Source of the DNA: Ceratobasidium sp. AG-K
Taxonomy: Eukaryota; Basidiomycota; Agaricomycetes; Cantharellales; Ceratobasidiaceae
Assembly (NCBI GenBank): GCA_037039685.1
Contig: JAWNGF010000001.1
Span: 8,556,001-8,620,000, forward strand
Length of the DNA: 64,000 bases
Direction: 5' to 3'
Position 1 is the first letter of the stretch. Each line of letters starts with the position of its first letter. This document shows positions 12,901-24,949 of this stretch, in pieces. The notes below the pieces were generated by a model, which worked only from the letters and a program-made list of their open reading frames with translations, was not told the DNA's origin and searched no databases. The translations under genes were made by a program, and so were the position numbers.

Positions 12901-13961
12901 CTCGAGGTGGTTGGGTACGAGTTCCACTTGTTCTCACCCTCGGCTCGCAGTTGGGTTTATACGCCTCGCATTTCTCCATTAGGTCGTGAGTCTCGCTGAT
13001 TCGCGGTGAGGAAGAGAAGTCTGGCGCACATGCCCGCCGGAGAGTGTCCAAGTGAGGTTATAAAGCCACAAAAGAAGCAGAGACTCCACCTTTAGCTGAT
13101 CGCCGTCGGCGTCAAACTCCCAAATCCAGCGCCGTGGTTTGCCAAGTGGAACAACCGCCCGGCGCCAAATACCAAAATACATTTCCGAGTTTTTCAGACA
13201 ACCGACCTCACCGGGCCGGGCGAGAATCGATAATCCAGGTGCACGTTTGATAAATGACGTAGCATACAGGCGTATTTTGATTCGACGGAAACAGCCGTCG
13301 GCTCGCACACCCGGTATGCGGTAAAATAAGTCAAGCGACCAGCTCGATTTTTCGCACGAGCACCTCGGGGCACGCCAATTCTAACCTGCGCCGACAGCAC
13401 AGTTTACGCCAAGGAACCCCAGGCATTTCACTAAACCATGCTCGAGACTATCCGCATCCAGCCATGCGAACAACGCCTATCATCTCATCGGGCTGGACTC
13501 TCGTTCGACCAACACGTGTCCCAAAAACGGGGGTGTCGATGACTTCAGCCTTGACCCGTTCTCAGGGAGGTTTTTGACATAATGGTGTCAAGGTTGTTCG
13601 CCGGGAGTCTAGACAGGATTGGAAGTTACGTATGTCGTACGTCCTGATTCAGGACTAAACTGTTTGTTTTAAGCTTCTTTGACATATGTTCTCGCTCCGA
13701 AGAAAGTGGAAGAATGTCATTCTGCTGCATCGTGGTCCGGGAGCGGGGGCTACGCGAGCAACTAAATCTAATCTCTCAATCTTAAGGGCTGTGTCTGGGA
13801 AGTAGCCGGATCCTGCATATACCGAGTTGAAGTTACCGCATACATCCCGCTCGAATTCATCTTTAACCTCGCTCCTAGGAGTCTAGGGGCCCGAGCCCCT
13901 AAAGAACTCTAAAATTCAATACAGTACAACCTTAAGTCCAAGGGTATCTGACGTATACGCA
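12901..13961. other. Intergenic between GH79 and KduD-like genes
   Basis: About 1 kb with no supported gene. A leftward open frame of about 109 codons near 12979-13308 lacks motifs. A short imperfect palindrome (aggggcccgagcccct) occurs around 13882-13897. The right-hand part is the 3' flank of the short-chain dehydrogenase and the left part is the GH79 promoter. Confidence 0.4.
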
Positions 13962-15265
13962 TCACCGACCCATCCAGCCCTACGAAAAACAGGTTACCAA
14001 CTTGGTCTGTGAACTGAAACCATAAGCTTACCCCATCAACAAGCAACAACTCGCCCGAGACATATGAACTTGCTGCACTAGCCAAAAACACCGTTGGCCC
14101 CGCAAAATCTTTTGGGTCACCCCATCGCCCCGCGGGGATTCTCTCAGAGATCTGCCGGAGGCGTGTAGGATCTGCAAGCAACTTTTCGTTCCTGTGATGG
14201 TACCCAGTCATGTTAATGAACCGTTGGGGATTGTGCGGGAGAGTTCGGGACATAGGGGTAAAGGGAGTTTGGAAGAACGTACATATCGGTAGCAATGTAT
14301 CCGGGGCAAATGGCATTGACCTGGACGCTGTGTTTACTCCATTCGTTGCTTAACGCCTTGGTGAGCTGTGCCAACCCCCCTTTGGCAGCTGCATACGCGG
14401 GGACCGTGATACCACCCTATCGCAATTTACTTAGTATAGTCACTCGGTGGAACTTGTCGACGGCAAACTGACCTGGTAGCACATTAGTGAACCAAAGTTG
14501 ATTATCTTTCCGCGCCCCTTTGGAACCATGTGGCGCCCAGCAGCTTGGGAGAGAAGCCAGACGGCTTTGAGGTTTACATTGATGACCTGGGTAGGGAATC
14601 GTCAGTCTCAGATTCGGACTCTGGATAATGGGATGCGGCCGGGGCTCGAAAAATGAGAATTGGGGTACAGAGCAGAGACAGGAGTCCGAGAGACCGAATC
14701 TGATTGTGAACATACCTCATCCCAATACTCCTCTGGGAATTCGACGGCCGGAGAGCGCCGCTGGATTCCCCCACAGTTGACCATGATGTGGACCTCTCCA
14801 CCCATAATTTCCAGGGCACGATCGAATACAGTCCGTACGGCTTCGAGGTCAGCAAGGTCGCAGACGGCGATCTCGGCACGTCTGCCGAGTGTTCGAATGG
14901 CATCACGGGTGGACGTGTTCGATTCGTCGCGTTGAATGAGACAGATGTCCGCACCTACGAAAATGCGTGAGTAATGTGCATGACAGCTCGGACGCGCATG
15001 AGTAAATGCACATGGAACGACAGGGTCTTGGCCTGGTCTAGCCAGACACGTGCAAGAAAAAATAAAAATGAACTTGCCTGCTTCGGCGAGAGCGATCGCG
15101 CATGCCGCACCGATGCCTAGTACACAAAGGGTGAGATCTCAAGTGGGAACAAAATGGAATGTACGGACCGCGTGTACCACCCGTGACCACTGCGGTCTGG
15201 CCAACGAGCGAGAACAGTTGGGGCACGGCGACAGACGGGGTTTTGGAGGCAGTGGGTGTGGCCAT
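13962..15265 (-). CDS. Short-chain dehydrogenase, 2-deoxy-D-gluconate 3-dehydrogenase (KduD)-like
   Basis: Classical SDR, NAD(P)-dependent oxidoreductase. Start ATG 15265-15263 ([20 protein letters not shown]). The Rossmann glycine motif [21 protein letters not shown] is split by a short intron. The catalytic Ser is in [10 protein letters not shown] and the Tyr and Lys in PAYAAAKGG. Further marks are [15 protein letters not shown] and [13 protein letters not shown]. After a final intron the protein ends VDGGWMGR (TGA 13964-13962). The ERIPAGRWG and VDGGW-R signatures match bacterial KduD closely, which oxidises 2-deoxy-D-gluconate or reduces ketouronates. Five or more introns. It is transcribed divergently from the polyol dehydrogenase, sharing a 358-bp spacer, which suggests co-regulation in uronate or sugar acid metabolism (inference). 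Confidence 0.87.
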
Positions 15266-15623
15266 TGCTATGTGTGGGGTAAGGAACAACGCGGAAACGC
15301 CTCGAGTTATATAGGATCTTCAACAACGCCCAGTGCGCATACAAAGAGCGCCTCGGATCGGAACTCGGACCGGAGGGAATGGAAATAAAGCGAATTTGCA
15401 AAAACGTGCGCTCGCCGACGTATGCGCCCGACACGGCTTTTGTCTCGGATGTCGTGCCGGAGCGATTAGATACCTTGGATCGCCGTTGGATCTGGGGTGC
15501 TGCCGACGCGTTGGAGCAGAAATCGCGCACACGCGATGGAGCGCGGACCGGGCCGGAAAACCGGGCACTCTCATAAAGAGCATATAAATACCAGTTTACA
15601 CCCATTAGTAGCACCATCACACA
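15266..15623. promoter_or_regulatory. Divergent promoter, KduD-like dehydrogenase / polyol dehydrogenase
   Basis: 358 bp between two head-to-head start codons. GC-rich on the left; on the right side a TATAAATA-like string (15585-15592) lies about 35 bp before the rightward ATG. No operator could be assigned by eye. Confidence 0.55.
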
Positions 15624-16931
15624 ATGTCGCCTTCTCTCATCACTCTCGAGCCTGCCTGTGTCCTCCATGGCGCCAAGGATATGCGCGTCGAACAGCGCAC
15701 GATCAAGGCACCCAAAGAGGGCGAGGCACAAGTCCAAGTTGTCGCGACTGGCCTTTGCGGCAGTGACCGTAAGTCGAGCTGTTTCAGCCCTGGCTCTGAC
15801 TAACGTTCTTCCAGTGCACTATTACGTCCACGGCCGCAACGGCGACTTTGTGATCCAAGAGCCACTTGTGCTCGGTCATGAAGCTGCTGGTATCGTCACT
15901 TCTGTTGGATACGGCGTCACCTCGGTCAAGGTTGGCCAACGTGTCGCTATCGAGGCAGGAGTGTATTGCAAAGAATGCAGCTACTGCCTCGACGGCCGCT
16001 ACAACCTCTGCCAAAACATGCGCTTCTGCAGCAGCGCAAAGACATATCCTCACCTCGACGGGACGCTGCAAGGAAGGATGAATCACCGTGCAGACTTGCT
16101 CCACCCGTAAGCTCCACCGCTTTTTTTGCCGGCCGTGTGCTCACCATGATGCATAGTCTTCCAGATGGATGCACGTTTGAGCAAGGAGCCCTCGCCGAGC
16201 CCTTGTCTGTCGTCTTGCATGCCAACCGTCGAGCACACCTCCGGGCCGGCCAGTCTGTGCTCGTCCTCGGAGCGGGTGCCGTCGGTCTCCTCGCTTGCGC
16301 CTTGGCCAAAGCGACCGGCGCCTCTCGTGTTACCGCCATCGACATTGTCCAAGACCGTCTCGAATTCGCACGCTCTGTCGGATTCGCAACCGACGTCTAC
16401 TGCCTGCCCCGAGGCGAGCGCCCGCGATCCGCCGAAGAGGGTCTTAAAAAGGCAAAACAGGCCGCCCTCGACGCGCTCGAAGATCTCGATGCACCCGAGG
16501 GGTACGATGTTGTATTCGAATGCACCGGCGTTGAGAGCTGCATCCAAATGGGCATCTTTGTGAGTCTAATTTTGCCTACCCCATGGGGCGGCTTCGTCGA
16601 TCAGTGGCTGTGCAGAGGCTGATGCGCCCGACAGATGGCCCGAGCAGGCGGAAAGCTCTCATTGGTCGGAATGGGCACTCCCAATCCTACTATTCCTCTC
16701 TCTGCTGCTGCGTTGCGCGAGGTAGACATCATCGGTGTGTTCCGATACGCCAACACCTACCCCGAGGCCCTTGAGCTCCTAGGGAGCGGCAAGCTCGCGG
16801 GTGTCGAGCGTATGGTCACCCAACGATTCCCCCTAGAAGACGCCGCGCAGGCGTTCGAGCTGCTCACCCAGGGCAAAGACAAAAACGGCGGCCTGGTCGT
16901 CAAGGTCATGGTCGGCACTGGCGAGCAATGA
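15624..16931 (+). CDS. Zinc-dependent polyol (sorbitol/xylitol) dehydrogenase
   Basis: Medium-chain dehydrogenase of the sorbitol/xylitol/L-arabinitol dehydrogenase group, which oxidises a polyol to a ketose with NAD(P). Start ATG 15624 (MSPSLITLEPACVLHGAKDM). The catalytic zinc ligands are Cys in GLCGSD, His-Glu in LGHEAAG and Glu in LAEPLSV. The structural zinc site has four Cys in CKECSYCLDGRYNLCQ. The Rossmann motif is LVLGAGAVGLLACALAKATG. Four exons after splicing; the second intron ends at GCATAG so that the frame reads HPLPDGCTFEQG. The stop is TGA 16929-16931. Length of about 385 residues is normal. An insertion relative to the usual enzyme lies around RGERPRSAEEGLKKAKQ. Substrate specificity is not determined by the sequence. 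Confidence 0.9.
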
Positions 16932-17015
16932 TCTGTATTTGGCTGTGTTTATACCATTTGGACTGGACGGTGTACGATAGCATGTACTTGTTTCTTCAAA
17001 ATAATCACATTTGGA

Positions 17016-18309
17016 TCAATCTGCTTCCAAGTTTCCAGGATATGCCAGGCCCCCTTGTTTCCGAATGGCATCGAGGACTTGCATGAGTGCGAGGCTGTCT
17101 TCAAGTTTGTACTCGTCTGCCTCGGTCTTGCCGTCTCGTACGGCACGCGCGACCGCATCTGCCTCGTAAAACAACCCCTTGCCAGGGATCGCAAACTCTC
17201 TAGTCTCAGTGAGCGCCGGATCGTCTTGGTCTTGTATATTCAAGCGTGTACGACTCGGGTCGATGCGGCGACCACGGGATCGTCAATTGTCCCTGTACAC
17301 ACATCAGTCCAGCACCTCGACACCTCCCAACGCACCTTTTCGCCCTGCACGACCACGCCCCTCCCCGGCTGCGTACGCATGCTCAGACTACACGACACGA
17401 CCCCCGTCGCTCGCAACTTGTCAAACAACAAACTCGCGTTGGTTTGTTCGTCTGCGACGTGCACCACCCCGGCCGATTCGTCTACCTGTTGCATGACCAT
17501 CTGTCCAACGACGCTCGGCAACGTTCGACCGTTTTCTGGACTTTCGAAAAGGGCGAGCATGACCCACGTGAGGGGGTACACTCCTACGGCGAGGAGAGCT
17601 CCTCCCCCGACTTGCGCATCGCGGATCCCGTGCTTAGGTAGACGGTAGCAAAGTCGAGCGAGAGGTCCGATGTCACACGGTGGATCTTTCCGAGGACCTT
17701 GTCGGTATGGAGCAGCGTCCGTACGTGCTGAAGGATAGGGAAATATCTCGTCCAGAGCGCTTCTGCCAAGAACGTCGAGCGGGCCTTGGATAGCGCGATG
17801 AGATTGGCCGTTTGCGCTGCGTTGATCGTGACTGCAAAGTGTGAGAGCGAGTTGAGAGGTGGAGAGAGGACTTGCATGATTTTTCGCAGAGGACGGGTTT
17901 GTTGGCTTCGAGGCACGTTTTGACGTTGGCATAGTGCGCGCTGGTGATGCTCGAGACGTAAATGGCGTCTACTTCGGGGTCTTGTACGAGTTCTTCGAGC
18001 GAGCCGTATGCGACCGCTGACGAGTTTTCTATGACACGAAATGAATGACGTTCAGGCGTACGAGGCTGAATGCAAACCTCCGATAACCGATGAGATGAAT
18101 GCGCGAGCCCGATCGGCGCCCGAGCTGGACGAAACGGCGCGCACGACATGCTTGATGTCATTCACATCCCGCGTGTTCGGATCGAGCAAGAGATCCTCGA
18201 CGAATTGTTTTGCCATGTTGCCCTACCTGGTGTCATTCCTCGCTCAAGCATCTAATGTGGAGCGTACGGTGGCAACGATTCCCCAGCGTAGCGTATAGAC
18301 GCCCGGCAT
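17016..18309 (-). CDS. Gfo/Idh/MocA oxidoreductase, D-xylose dehydrogenase / dihydrodiol dehydrogenase-like
   Basis: NADP-dependent sugar dehydrogenase family. Start ATG 18309-18307 (MPGVYTLRWGIVAT), joined by an intron to GNMAKQFVEDLL, giving the Rossmann WGI-ATGN motif. Then DPEVDAIYVSS, HYANVKTCLEANKPVLCEK with the catalytic EKP-type lysine across an intron, AEALWTRYFPI, and GVYPLTW in the C-terminal domain. A 43-nt intron (GTGCGT donor, TACAG acceptor) leads to GQLTIPWSPHRPESYTL. Just after this the frame must shift by one base near 17241 to reach the last block NIQDQDDPALTE...AIPGKGLFYEADAVARAVRDGK, which ends at 17016. The conserved FYEADAVARAVRDGK tail is characteristic of the family. 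The frame break is either an error or a disabling mutation. Confidence 0.78.
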
Positions 18310-18461
18310 CTTTTGTGTGGTAGTAAAGTTTAGAAGTGATCTGAGCTGACAAATGCGGAGATTTCTTTCAGTCTAGTGCTTGGAGAGTGGAACTGTGCAG
18401 TTTCAGGTCATATATGCGTTCAGATTTGGATCTAGTTGGAGTCTAACGTCATTACATGTGT

Positions 18462-19513
18462 TTAGCTCTTGTTCTGCCTGGATTGGATGGCTTGGTCGAC
18501 GGCTGCTCGGAGGGCGGTGATGACCTCGGATGGATTTTCGGCCATGAATATCGATGTACCCGCGACAATGACGTTTGAACCTAAGTAGAATCGGACATTA
18601 GTACAAAATAAGGTTTATACGGGAGAAAGTAGTTGGATACGTGGGAGCCCAGAACTTGATCGAGAGTGCCGAGCGCCTGGAACTCACCTGCGTGCGCACA
18701 CGTCTCGATGTTCGCAGTCGAGACACCACCGTCGACTTGGATATCCTTTTCGGGGAACCGGGCGCGCAGTTCAGACACCTTGGGCATACAGCGTTCCATG
18801 AATTTCTGCCCTCCTCGTCCTACATCCCGCTCAGTGGTCTGTTTTACTGTGGGCAAGGAAACGCACCAGGGTTGACGGTCATGACGAGAATCATATCGAC
18901 CGCGTTGGCGATTTCGTCGGTGATGACCGTCGAGGGTGTGTCGGGTGAAATCGCAATCCCAGCGCGCATCTTGTGTTCGTGGATCAGTTCGATGATTTCC
19001 ATGGGTTTATCTGGGCGGGTGTAAGTCGGGTGCAAACTCGGCGGGAGACGCACCGGTTGCTTCATAGTGAAAGGTGTAGGACGCTCCGCCAGCTGCCGCA
19101 ATATCATCTACCCACTGCTGCCCATTAGTTGCGCAACAGAATAGCGGGGGGACTCACGCGTTCGGGCTGGGAGACCATCATGTGACAGTCCATAAATATG
19201 TCGGGGATGCCTTTTTTGACAGACGACAGAACCGGGGCACCTGCACGAGGTTACAACAGCCAAACCATCAAGAATGGACTCACCAATCGTCAGGTTCGGG
19301 ACAAAATGGCTAGATCCAGGGTAAGATCGGTATCAAACGAGAGAAACGACGCACCCGTCCATGACGTCTATGCACGGTCAGTACGAGTCAAGGACATGAC
19401 GAGGGCTTACCCATGTGCAACCAGTCGGCGCCATTCTTGATCATGCGCGTGCACTCGGCGGTGAGATGGCCGAAATCAGAGGCCAGTGCGCTCGGTGCGA
19501 TAATAGACTTCAT
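18462..19513 (-). CDS. RPE1: Ribulose-5-phosphate 3-epimerase
   Basis: Interconverts ribulose-5-phosphate and xylulose-5-phosphate in the pentose phosphate pathway. Start ATG 19513-19511 (MKSIIAPSALASDFGHL). Exons joined by eye give NGADWLHM, the metal-ligand-rich FMDCHMMVSQPERW, AGIAISPDTPS, ILVMTVNPG, GGQKFMERCMPKV, IQVDGGVSTANIETC and a C-terminus DQAIQSRQNKS ending at TAA 18464-18462. These are all standard blocks of the TIM-barrel epimerase. Five or more introns. It is divergent from the Sec7 gene with only 81 bp between start codons, and it closes the block of sugar genes on the right, where xylulose-5-phosphate would enter central metabolism. Confidence 0.92.
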
Positions 19514-19594
19514 CGTGGGCAAGAGGAAAGCGCTGGCTGAGTCAGCGGGGGATGAGAGAGGGGTCACGTGCGAGAGGAGAGGGAGCGTTGGACG
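19514..19594. promoter_or_regulatory. Very short divergent promoter with CACGTG E-box
   Basis: 81 bp separate the start codons of the epimerase (leftward) and the Sec7 protein (rightward). GTCACGTG occurs at 19563-19570. Both transcripts must initiate within or very near this spacer, or inside the neighbouring 5' coding region. Confidence 0.6.
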
Positions 19595-22500
19595 ATGAGC
19601 GACAAAGGTGAGTGGCGAGCAGAGGGGCTGGCGGGTGCTGAGCGACGAGCAGATGCGCCTCCTCCGTACGGGAACGTGAGCCCGTGGATGGCCAAGACGA
19701 CAACGACGCGGGTGACGACGACGACGACCGAGACACACTTTTTCCCGCTGTTCCGGCGCAAACCACAGGTCGAGGGACGGGACAAGGCGCTTCCTTTGCC
19801 GCCGCCGGAAGGTGTGTGTGTTCTGTGTGTTGTCATCGGAGCTCATGTACAGTCCCAGGCGGCGACCGAAATATCACTCGTGCACGCTCAAGAGACGTGA
19901 CGCCTACGCCTCCCGTACCGACTGTCATTCCCGCCACTCCCATCCAGCAGTCCAATCCCCGCTTTCCCCCACGAGACATTCGCCGCATCCGCAGCTCAGA
20001 GTCGGTGCGTGAACAAGATAGCCGACCAACCACGGCGCCTATTCCGAGAGGACGTCAGACCGCCATGTCCTCGCCTTCCCTCGCAACACGCACACTCAGC
20101 CCACCACAGCCTGCGCGCCAGACCATATTATACACGGGCAGCTCGAGGGCGTCACAGGGATGGGAGCGGGAACAGGGCAGATTGACTTGGGAAGCCCCGC
20201 CCCCGCCCATGATCACGCGCGACGGCCGCAGACCGAGTGCGCCTGCGATTACTATTCCCAAAGGCAAAGGCAAAGAGGTCGAGCCCAGTCCGGTTCCAGT
20301 CCCAGACCCAGCCAAGCGCTCTATACTCGGACGCAGGCCTTCGTTCTGGCGCAAAAATCGACCCAAAGTCCCCGAGCCAGCCGTCCAACCCGACAAGCGA
20401 AGTCTAGAGGTCCCCAAGGCAGGTCCCAGCCGCTCATCCACCAGCTTCGAAGAGCCGACTCCACCCAGACAAAGCACATCCCGCCCGAGCACCGCCTCTC
20501 GCCCGAGCGTTCACCGACTCAACTCTCGACCGAGCACCGACAAACTCTCCGCCCTCGCCCGATCAAACAATTCACGACAAAACCTATCTCGACAGAGCAC
20601 AGACAGCCCCCGCCACAGCGTCGAATCCCGCCGAAGCATCGACCTCTCGCTCCCAAACGTCCGTCCGGCGAGTCCACTCTTTACCGAATTTGGAACCTAC
20701 CGCGCTAGTGTCGATTTCGCTGCCGCCGGCGGACCGAGTCTCATGGCCGCACTCGCCGAACGCGGACTAGCTGAACGGGGCCGAGGAGACGAAAGCGTCA
20801 TTATGGAAGACGAACCCGAACCGCGCACCGAGCCTGTCCCCATCCCAGAAACACACACCCCGCCCCGTCGACGGTTGACAAACAACAGCAGCGTCGGACG
20901 TGGTGCGTCCTGGCGCCGGAGCCTCGTCGAGTCTGCCCGGAGTTTTATTGGCGGGTCGAATCACAGCGTGGACGAGGTCGGGCTGTTTGGAGATGGGATT
21001 TCCGGCTCGCCTGTGCGCGGGTCGCCTGTCCAGACTGCTTCGTCGTCCCCTGTTCCATGGGCGGCGAGTACGTCGACCAGTCCGCGCGCCTCGCCCGGGC
21101 GCGCGGGTACCATGCCCCTTGCTGCGGTTGTCGGCCCGGCATCCCCTCCCCTCGCGATTACGACAGGCTCGCTACGCTCCAGACACGGCCCACCAAGCGT
21201 CACCTCACCCACCAACACGCGCGTCACGTTCGGAGACGACCCCCAACGGTCAAGAGCAGGTTCCATCACCGCCAGCATCGCCAACTGGAAATCATCAGAC
21301 AAGGACAGCAACCGCGGAATCCGACGCGCGCGATCCACATCCCGACTCGCCGCCGCATTCACACCATCCCGCAAACGCTCGCTTTCGTTGTTTGGCCAAC
21401 GACCGGGGAGCGCGGGCCAAGTCCAGACGGCGCGCGAACGGGACAAGGTCCAGAATTCTGCGCCTGGGCATTCGCATCCGTCGGCGTTTGGGCCTGCGAC
21501 GGAGCCTGCGCTTACGCTCGCCCCGCCTGTATCCTATCCGTTCCCGTCGCACCCCGATACGCCCGTGACGAACCCTGCTACACCGCTCACTGGGAGTCAA
21601 CTCAGCCTTGGAGGCGGGTACACCTCGAGCGTTGGAGGGTCCAACGTCGGGCACGGGTCTAATACAAATGTCTCGGGGACTCCGACGGCTGGGGCAAGCC
21701 GTACGTCCTCCCTCCTCCGTTCGCCCCTCCGCCCGCGCTCGAGCACGAATCCACCCCTGCTCAGACGCCTAAGCGGGGTATTCGGGAGCGGGAGCAGCGT
21801 GGGGATGTTCTCGAACCGCAACGGGAGCGAGGTTGGAGAATTTGGCGGCGTGGCGGTCGTGGCAAAGCCTGCAAAAACGCCAGCCCGGGCCGAGGGTGAT
21901 ACGCCCCAAGTGTACTTGGCAAGGTTGTTGGAGAGCGTGAGCAAGTCTGAAGTCGCGAGTGCGATTGCTTCCAAGTGCGTGTTTCGTTTTGTTTCGCTCG
22001 GGGCTGGTGTTGACTTTGTGTAGAAACGATGCTTTCCATGTCGCTGCGCTGGGGCTGTACATGGAGCGCTTCAATTTTGTGCTTGACCCGCTCGATATCG
22101 CTCTCCGTCGGTTGTTGATGGACCTTAGTCTGCCCAAAGAGACGCAGCAGATCGACCGTGTGATGGAGGCGTTTGCGAAACGATATGCGGATTGCAACCC
22201 GGGCTTGTTCGTGACCGAAGGTGCGTCCTAGGCTAGCTGTGTAGCCATGTCTAACTTGTCCAAGACCATGCATACGTCCTGGCGTTTAGTCTCATGATGC
22301 TCCACACGGACGCGTTCAACAAGAGCAACAAGAACAAGATGACCAAGGCCGACTATGTCAAGAACACCCGGATGCCCGGCGTCCCGCCCGAGATTCTCGA
22401 TGTACGTATTCAAGTGTGATTAGTAGATTAATCTGACTGTCCTGTAGTGCTTTTTCGACAATATCGTGTTTGCGCCGTTTATTTTCATCGAGGATGCGAC

Positions 22501-24601
22501 CGACGTTAATGGCCAACGTGGGTTTATCGAGACCAGGGGCGTGACGAGTCCCATGCCGACGAATAATTCGGGTACGCTGCTTGCGAGCAAGCCGAGGATC
22601 GATCCGTACTATATGATTACGCAGGTGAGTCTGCCCCAGTGCGCTCGTATTCCTAGCTAACGGTGTCCTAGAACTTGCTGGACCCGTTGCGTGTACCAAT
22701 CGACCAATACGTCCCCCCTGCCTCGCCATTTAGCTTTACTGGGACGGCGGACAACTTGGATCCTGTTCAGCTCCGACGGGTATTTGTGTCCAACACCCAA
22801 CTCGAGATTGCGGGTATGGGATCCGAGGTTGTGCGTATCGGAGTCAACAAATTCGGGTTATTGTCACGCAAAGGTATGCATTTCAAGTGTTGTTTAGAGC
22901 TTGGACTAACTGTGGTGTAGATGACCTATTAGAAGGCGGACGCAGGGCTGGTAGCCGCAAGTGGCGGCGCTGGGCGGTCGTCTTGACCGGTTCTCAGCTG
23001 CTCTTTTTCCGCGAGGCGGCGTGGTCGTTGCTCGCTCCTACCAGTCCCGGCTCGCAGCCGTCGACAGAAGTGAGCCCGCAGACCAGTTCGCTACGGCCGG
23101 AAGAGGTCATTCCGCTCAAGGATGCCGTGGCCTTGTACGACGTGAGCTATTCCAAGGTAGGCTGCTTGTACAACTTGATGGCAATCACTTACACCCGCGG
23201 CAGTACCCATTTGTATTCCGCTTCATCCTGCCCTCTGGGCGACAACAACTCATACAAGCCGCCAACGAACAAGACATGAACGAGTGGATCGCGCGGATCA
23301 ATTACGCCAGCGCTCTCAAGTCTGCCGGAGTCCGCGTGCGAGAACTTGCGATGAACGCGGAAGAGAGCCGTGCGACGGGCGTCGCAGCCGCCGTATCCCA
23401 CGCACGTGACCAACGCAGGGGCAAATCTGCCACCCCACCTTCAGTGCCTTCGTGGTCGACCGAGGACCTCACGTTGACGGACCGACCGACGCCGGCCAAG
23501 ATTTCTGAAAAGCTGTCCAACATGTCGTCCGAGGTCGAACTGGACGCTGTCGTCGAGCCCTCGGATGGGGGCATGAAGGATACGTTTGATGAGGTCAAGG
23601 CCCAGCTCGCGGCTACGCACAATACCCTTCCCAGAGCCGGACTCGCACCACCCAGACAAAACGGGTACCGGGCGATGAGCCTCGGAGGGCAGCGATCGTC
23701 AACGTCTAGTCCCGGCGCATCAGAAGAAGGCCTACGATCCCGAATGACGACCCGGGCCGAGGTGGTCACGTCCAAAGTCCGCGACCTCGAAACCAAAATC
23801 AGCACGACCCAGGTGCTCCTCCAAAACGAACTGCGCATCGCACGCAACTTTGCCGTGTTGGCGCCATTTCAGCAAACGACCCGGACCCGAATCAGGCTCG
23901 CGGCCGAGAGTTTGGCGCGACGCATACAAGTGGTTAGGATCGACTTGGCGAAAATGGGGTGCCATCGGGACGTGCTCGCGGCAGATTTGGCAGCCGAGGA
24001 AGAGGAGAGAGAACAGCTCAGGGCGATTGCACTCGAGGCTGCCAAAGAGCAACTCTTGCTGTCCGTACCGCGCATGACACTCTCGGCCCCTAATGATCCC
24101 GTAAACGAAGAGCCCGAGCGTCGTCCGTCACCTACTGGGTCCGACGCCTCCGCATCTCCAGCCTGGTCGATGCGCTCTGGAACCGACTATCCCGAGGATC
24201 CCACGCTTATCGCGAACAAACGCGATACCTCGTTGACGACCCCCGAGACCGAGGCCGAGCAGCTCTCACTCTCCCCTCCTCGCAAATCCGAAGCGTCTTT
24301 GCAACCTCGGCCGTCGTTTGCCGCTTCCATGTCCTCGCGCAGCGGCATGTCTCACATGTCATCCAACTGCGACACGAACGGCCAGTCCGTGGAACAGACC
24401 AATACGTCCGAGGCGGCAGTCACCGAGGAGGAAACCGAAGAGCAGGCTGAGATATGGCATGCCACTCGTGCTGGGCGCCGAGTGAGCCTCGTCGAACTGC
24501 CCCATCCACCCGAGGGCCGCAAGTTGGTTGAACTCATACGGCAACGAACGCACGGGAGCAGAGTGATAGGTGAAACGACACTCAATGAACCCTCTTCGTA
24601 G
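19595..24601 (+). CDS. Sec7-PH domain ARF guanine-nucleotide exchange factor (Syt1-like)
   Basis: Activates ARF GTPases in Golgi/endosomal traffic or at the plasma membrane. I choose ATG 19595 (MSDKGEWRAEG); the first exon ends at LPLPPPE and a GTGTGT...CCCAG intron follows. Residues of about 80-740 are a Ser/Pro/Arg-rich, probably disordered region. The Sec7 domain starts near residue 750 (LARLLESVSKSEVASAIASK) and carries the catalytic Glu in KETQQIDRVMEAFAKRY, followed by FSLMMLHTDAFN and MTKADYVKNTR. A PH domain follows (RKWRRWAVVLTGSQLLFF ... YPFVFRFILPSGRQQLIQA ... MNEWIARINYAS). The C-terminal part has a coiled-coil-like stretch (VRDLETKISTTQVLLQNEL). Total about 1,550 residues, stop at 24599-24601. 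Yeast Syt1 has the same Sec7-then-PH order. Confidence 0.9.
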
Positions 24602-24949
24602 ATGGAAAAGTCTCATACCCGGGCTGGACTTGGGACTGTTATTTTATTCTGTACAATGTGACTCAGTGCTTGGCTGCAAACTTGGATTCTCTCCTTTTCT
24701 TTCATATACAGATACCACCATCCTTGTTACTTGGTTTAATCCCTTTCGGTATAGTTCGTACGCGGATCATATAGTAATAGAATAAGCATCGCATTTTGAG
24801 AATTTTAACAAGCTATCTCAAACAAGTGTCAAAGGAAAAACAAATAATAAGAAACATTTCTGCGTTGCACTACTTTTTGAACGAGACCCTACGCCATAAA
24901 GGCCAATGCAGCATGTCTTGCCTCCGATCTCCGCAAGCGCAAATAAATA
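24602..24949. other. Intergenic, convergent 3' ends
   Basis: A+T-rich spacer between the Sec7 gene (rightward) and P-loop relic copy 2 (leftward). No gene seen; poly(A)-signal-like AATAA strings occur near 24776-24786 and 24844-24849. Confidence 0.4.

Noticed and set aside
12979..13308. Leftward 109-codon frame
   Set aside because: No recognisable motif, no convincing splice signals, and it lies in the GH79 promoter region. I cannot support it as a gene.
13882..13897. Palindrome aggggcccgagcccct considered as a MITE end or terminator
   Set aside because: I could not find a matching second terminus or a target duplication, and a fungal terminator would not look like this.
20900..21662. Long rightward frames of about 200 codons inside the Sec7 gene
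   Set aside because: They are alternative frames of the long GC-rich disordered exon of the Sec7 protein, which continues in its own frame to the Sec7 domain.
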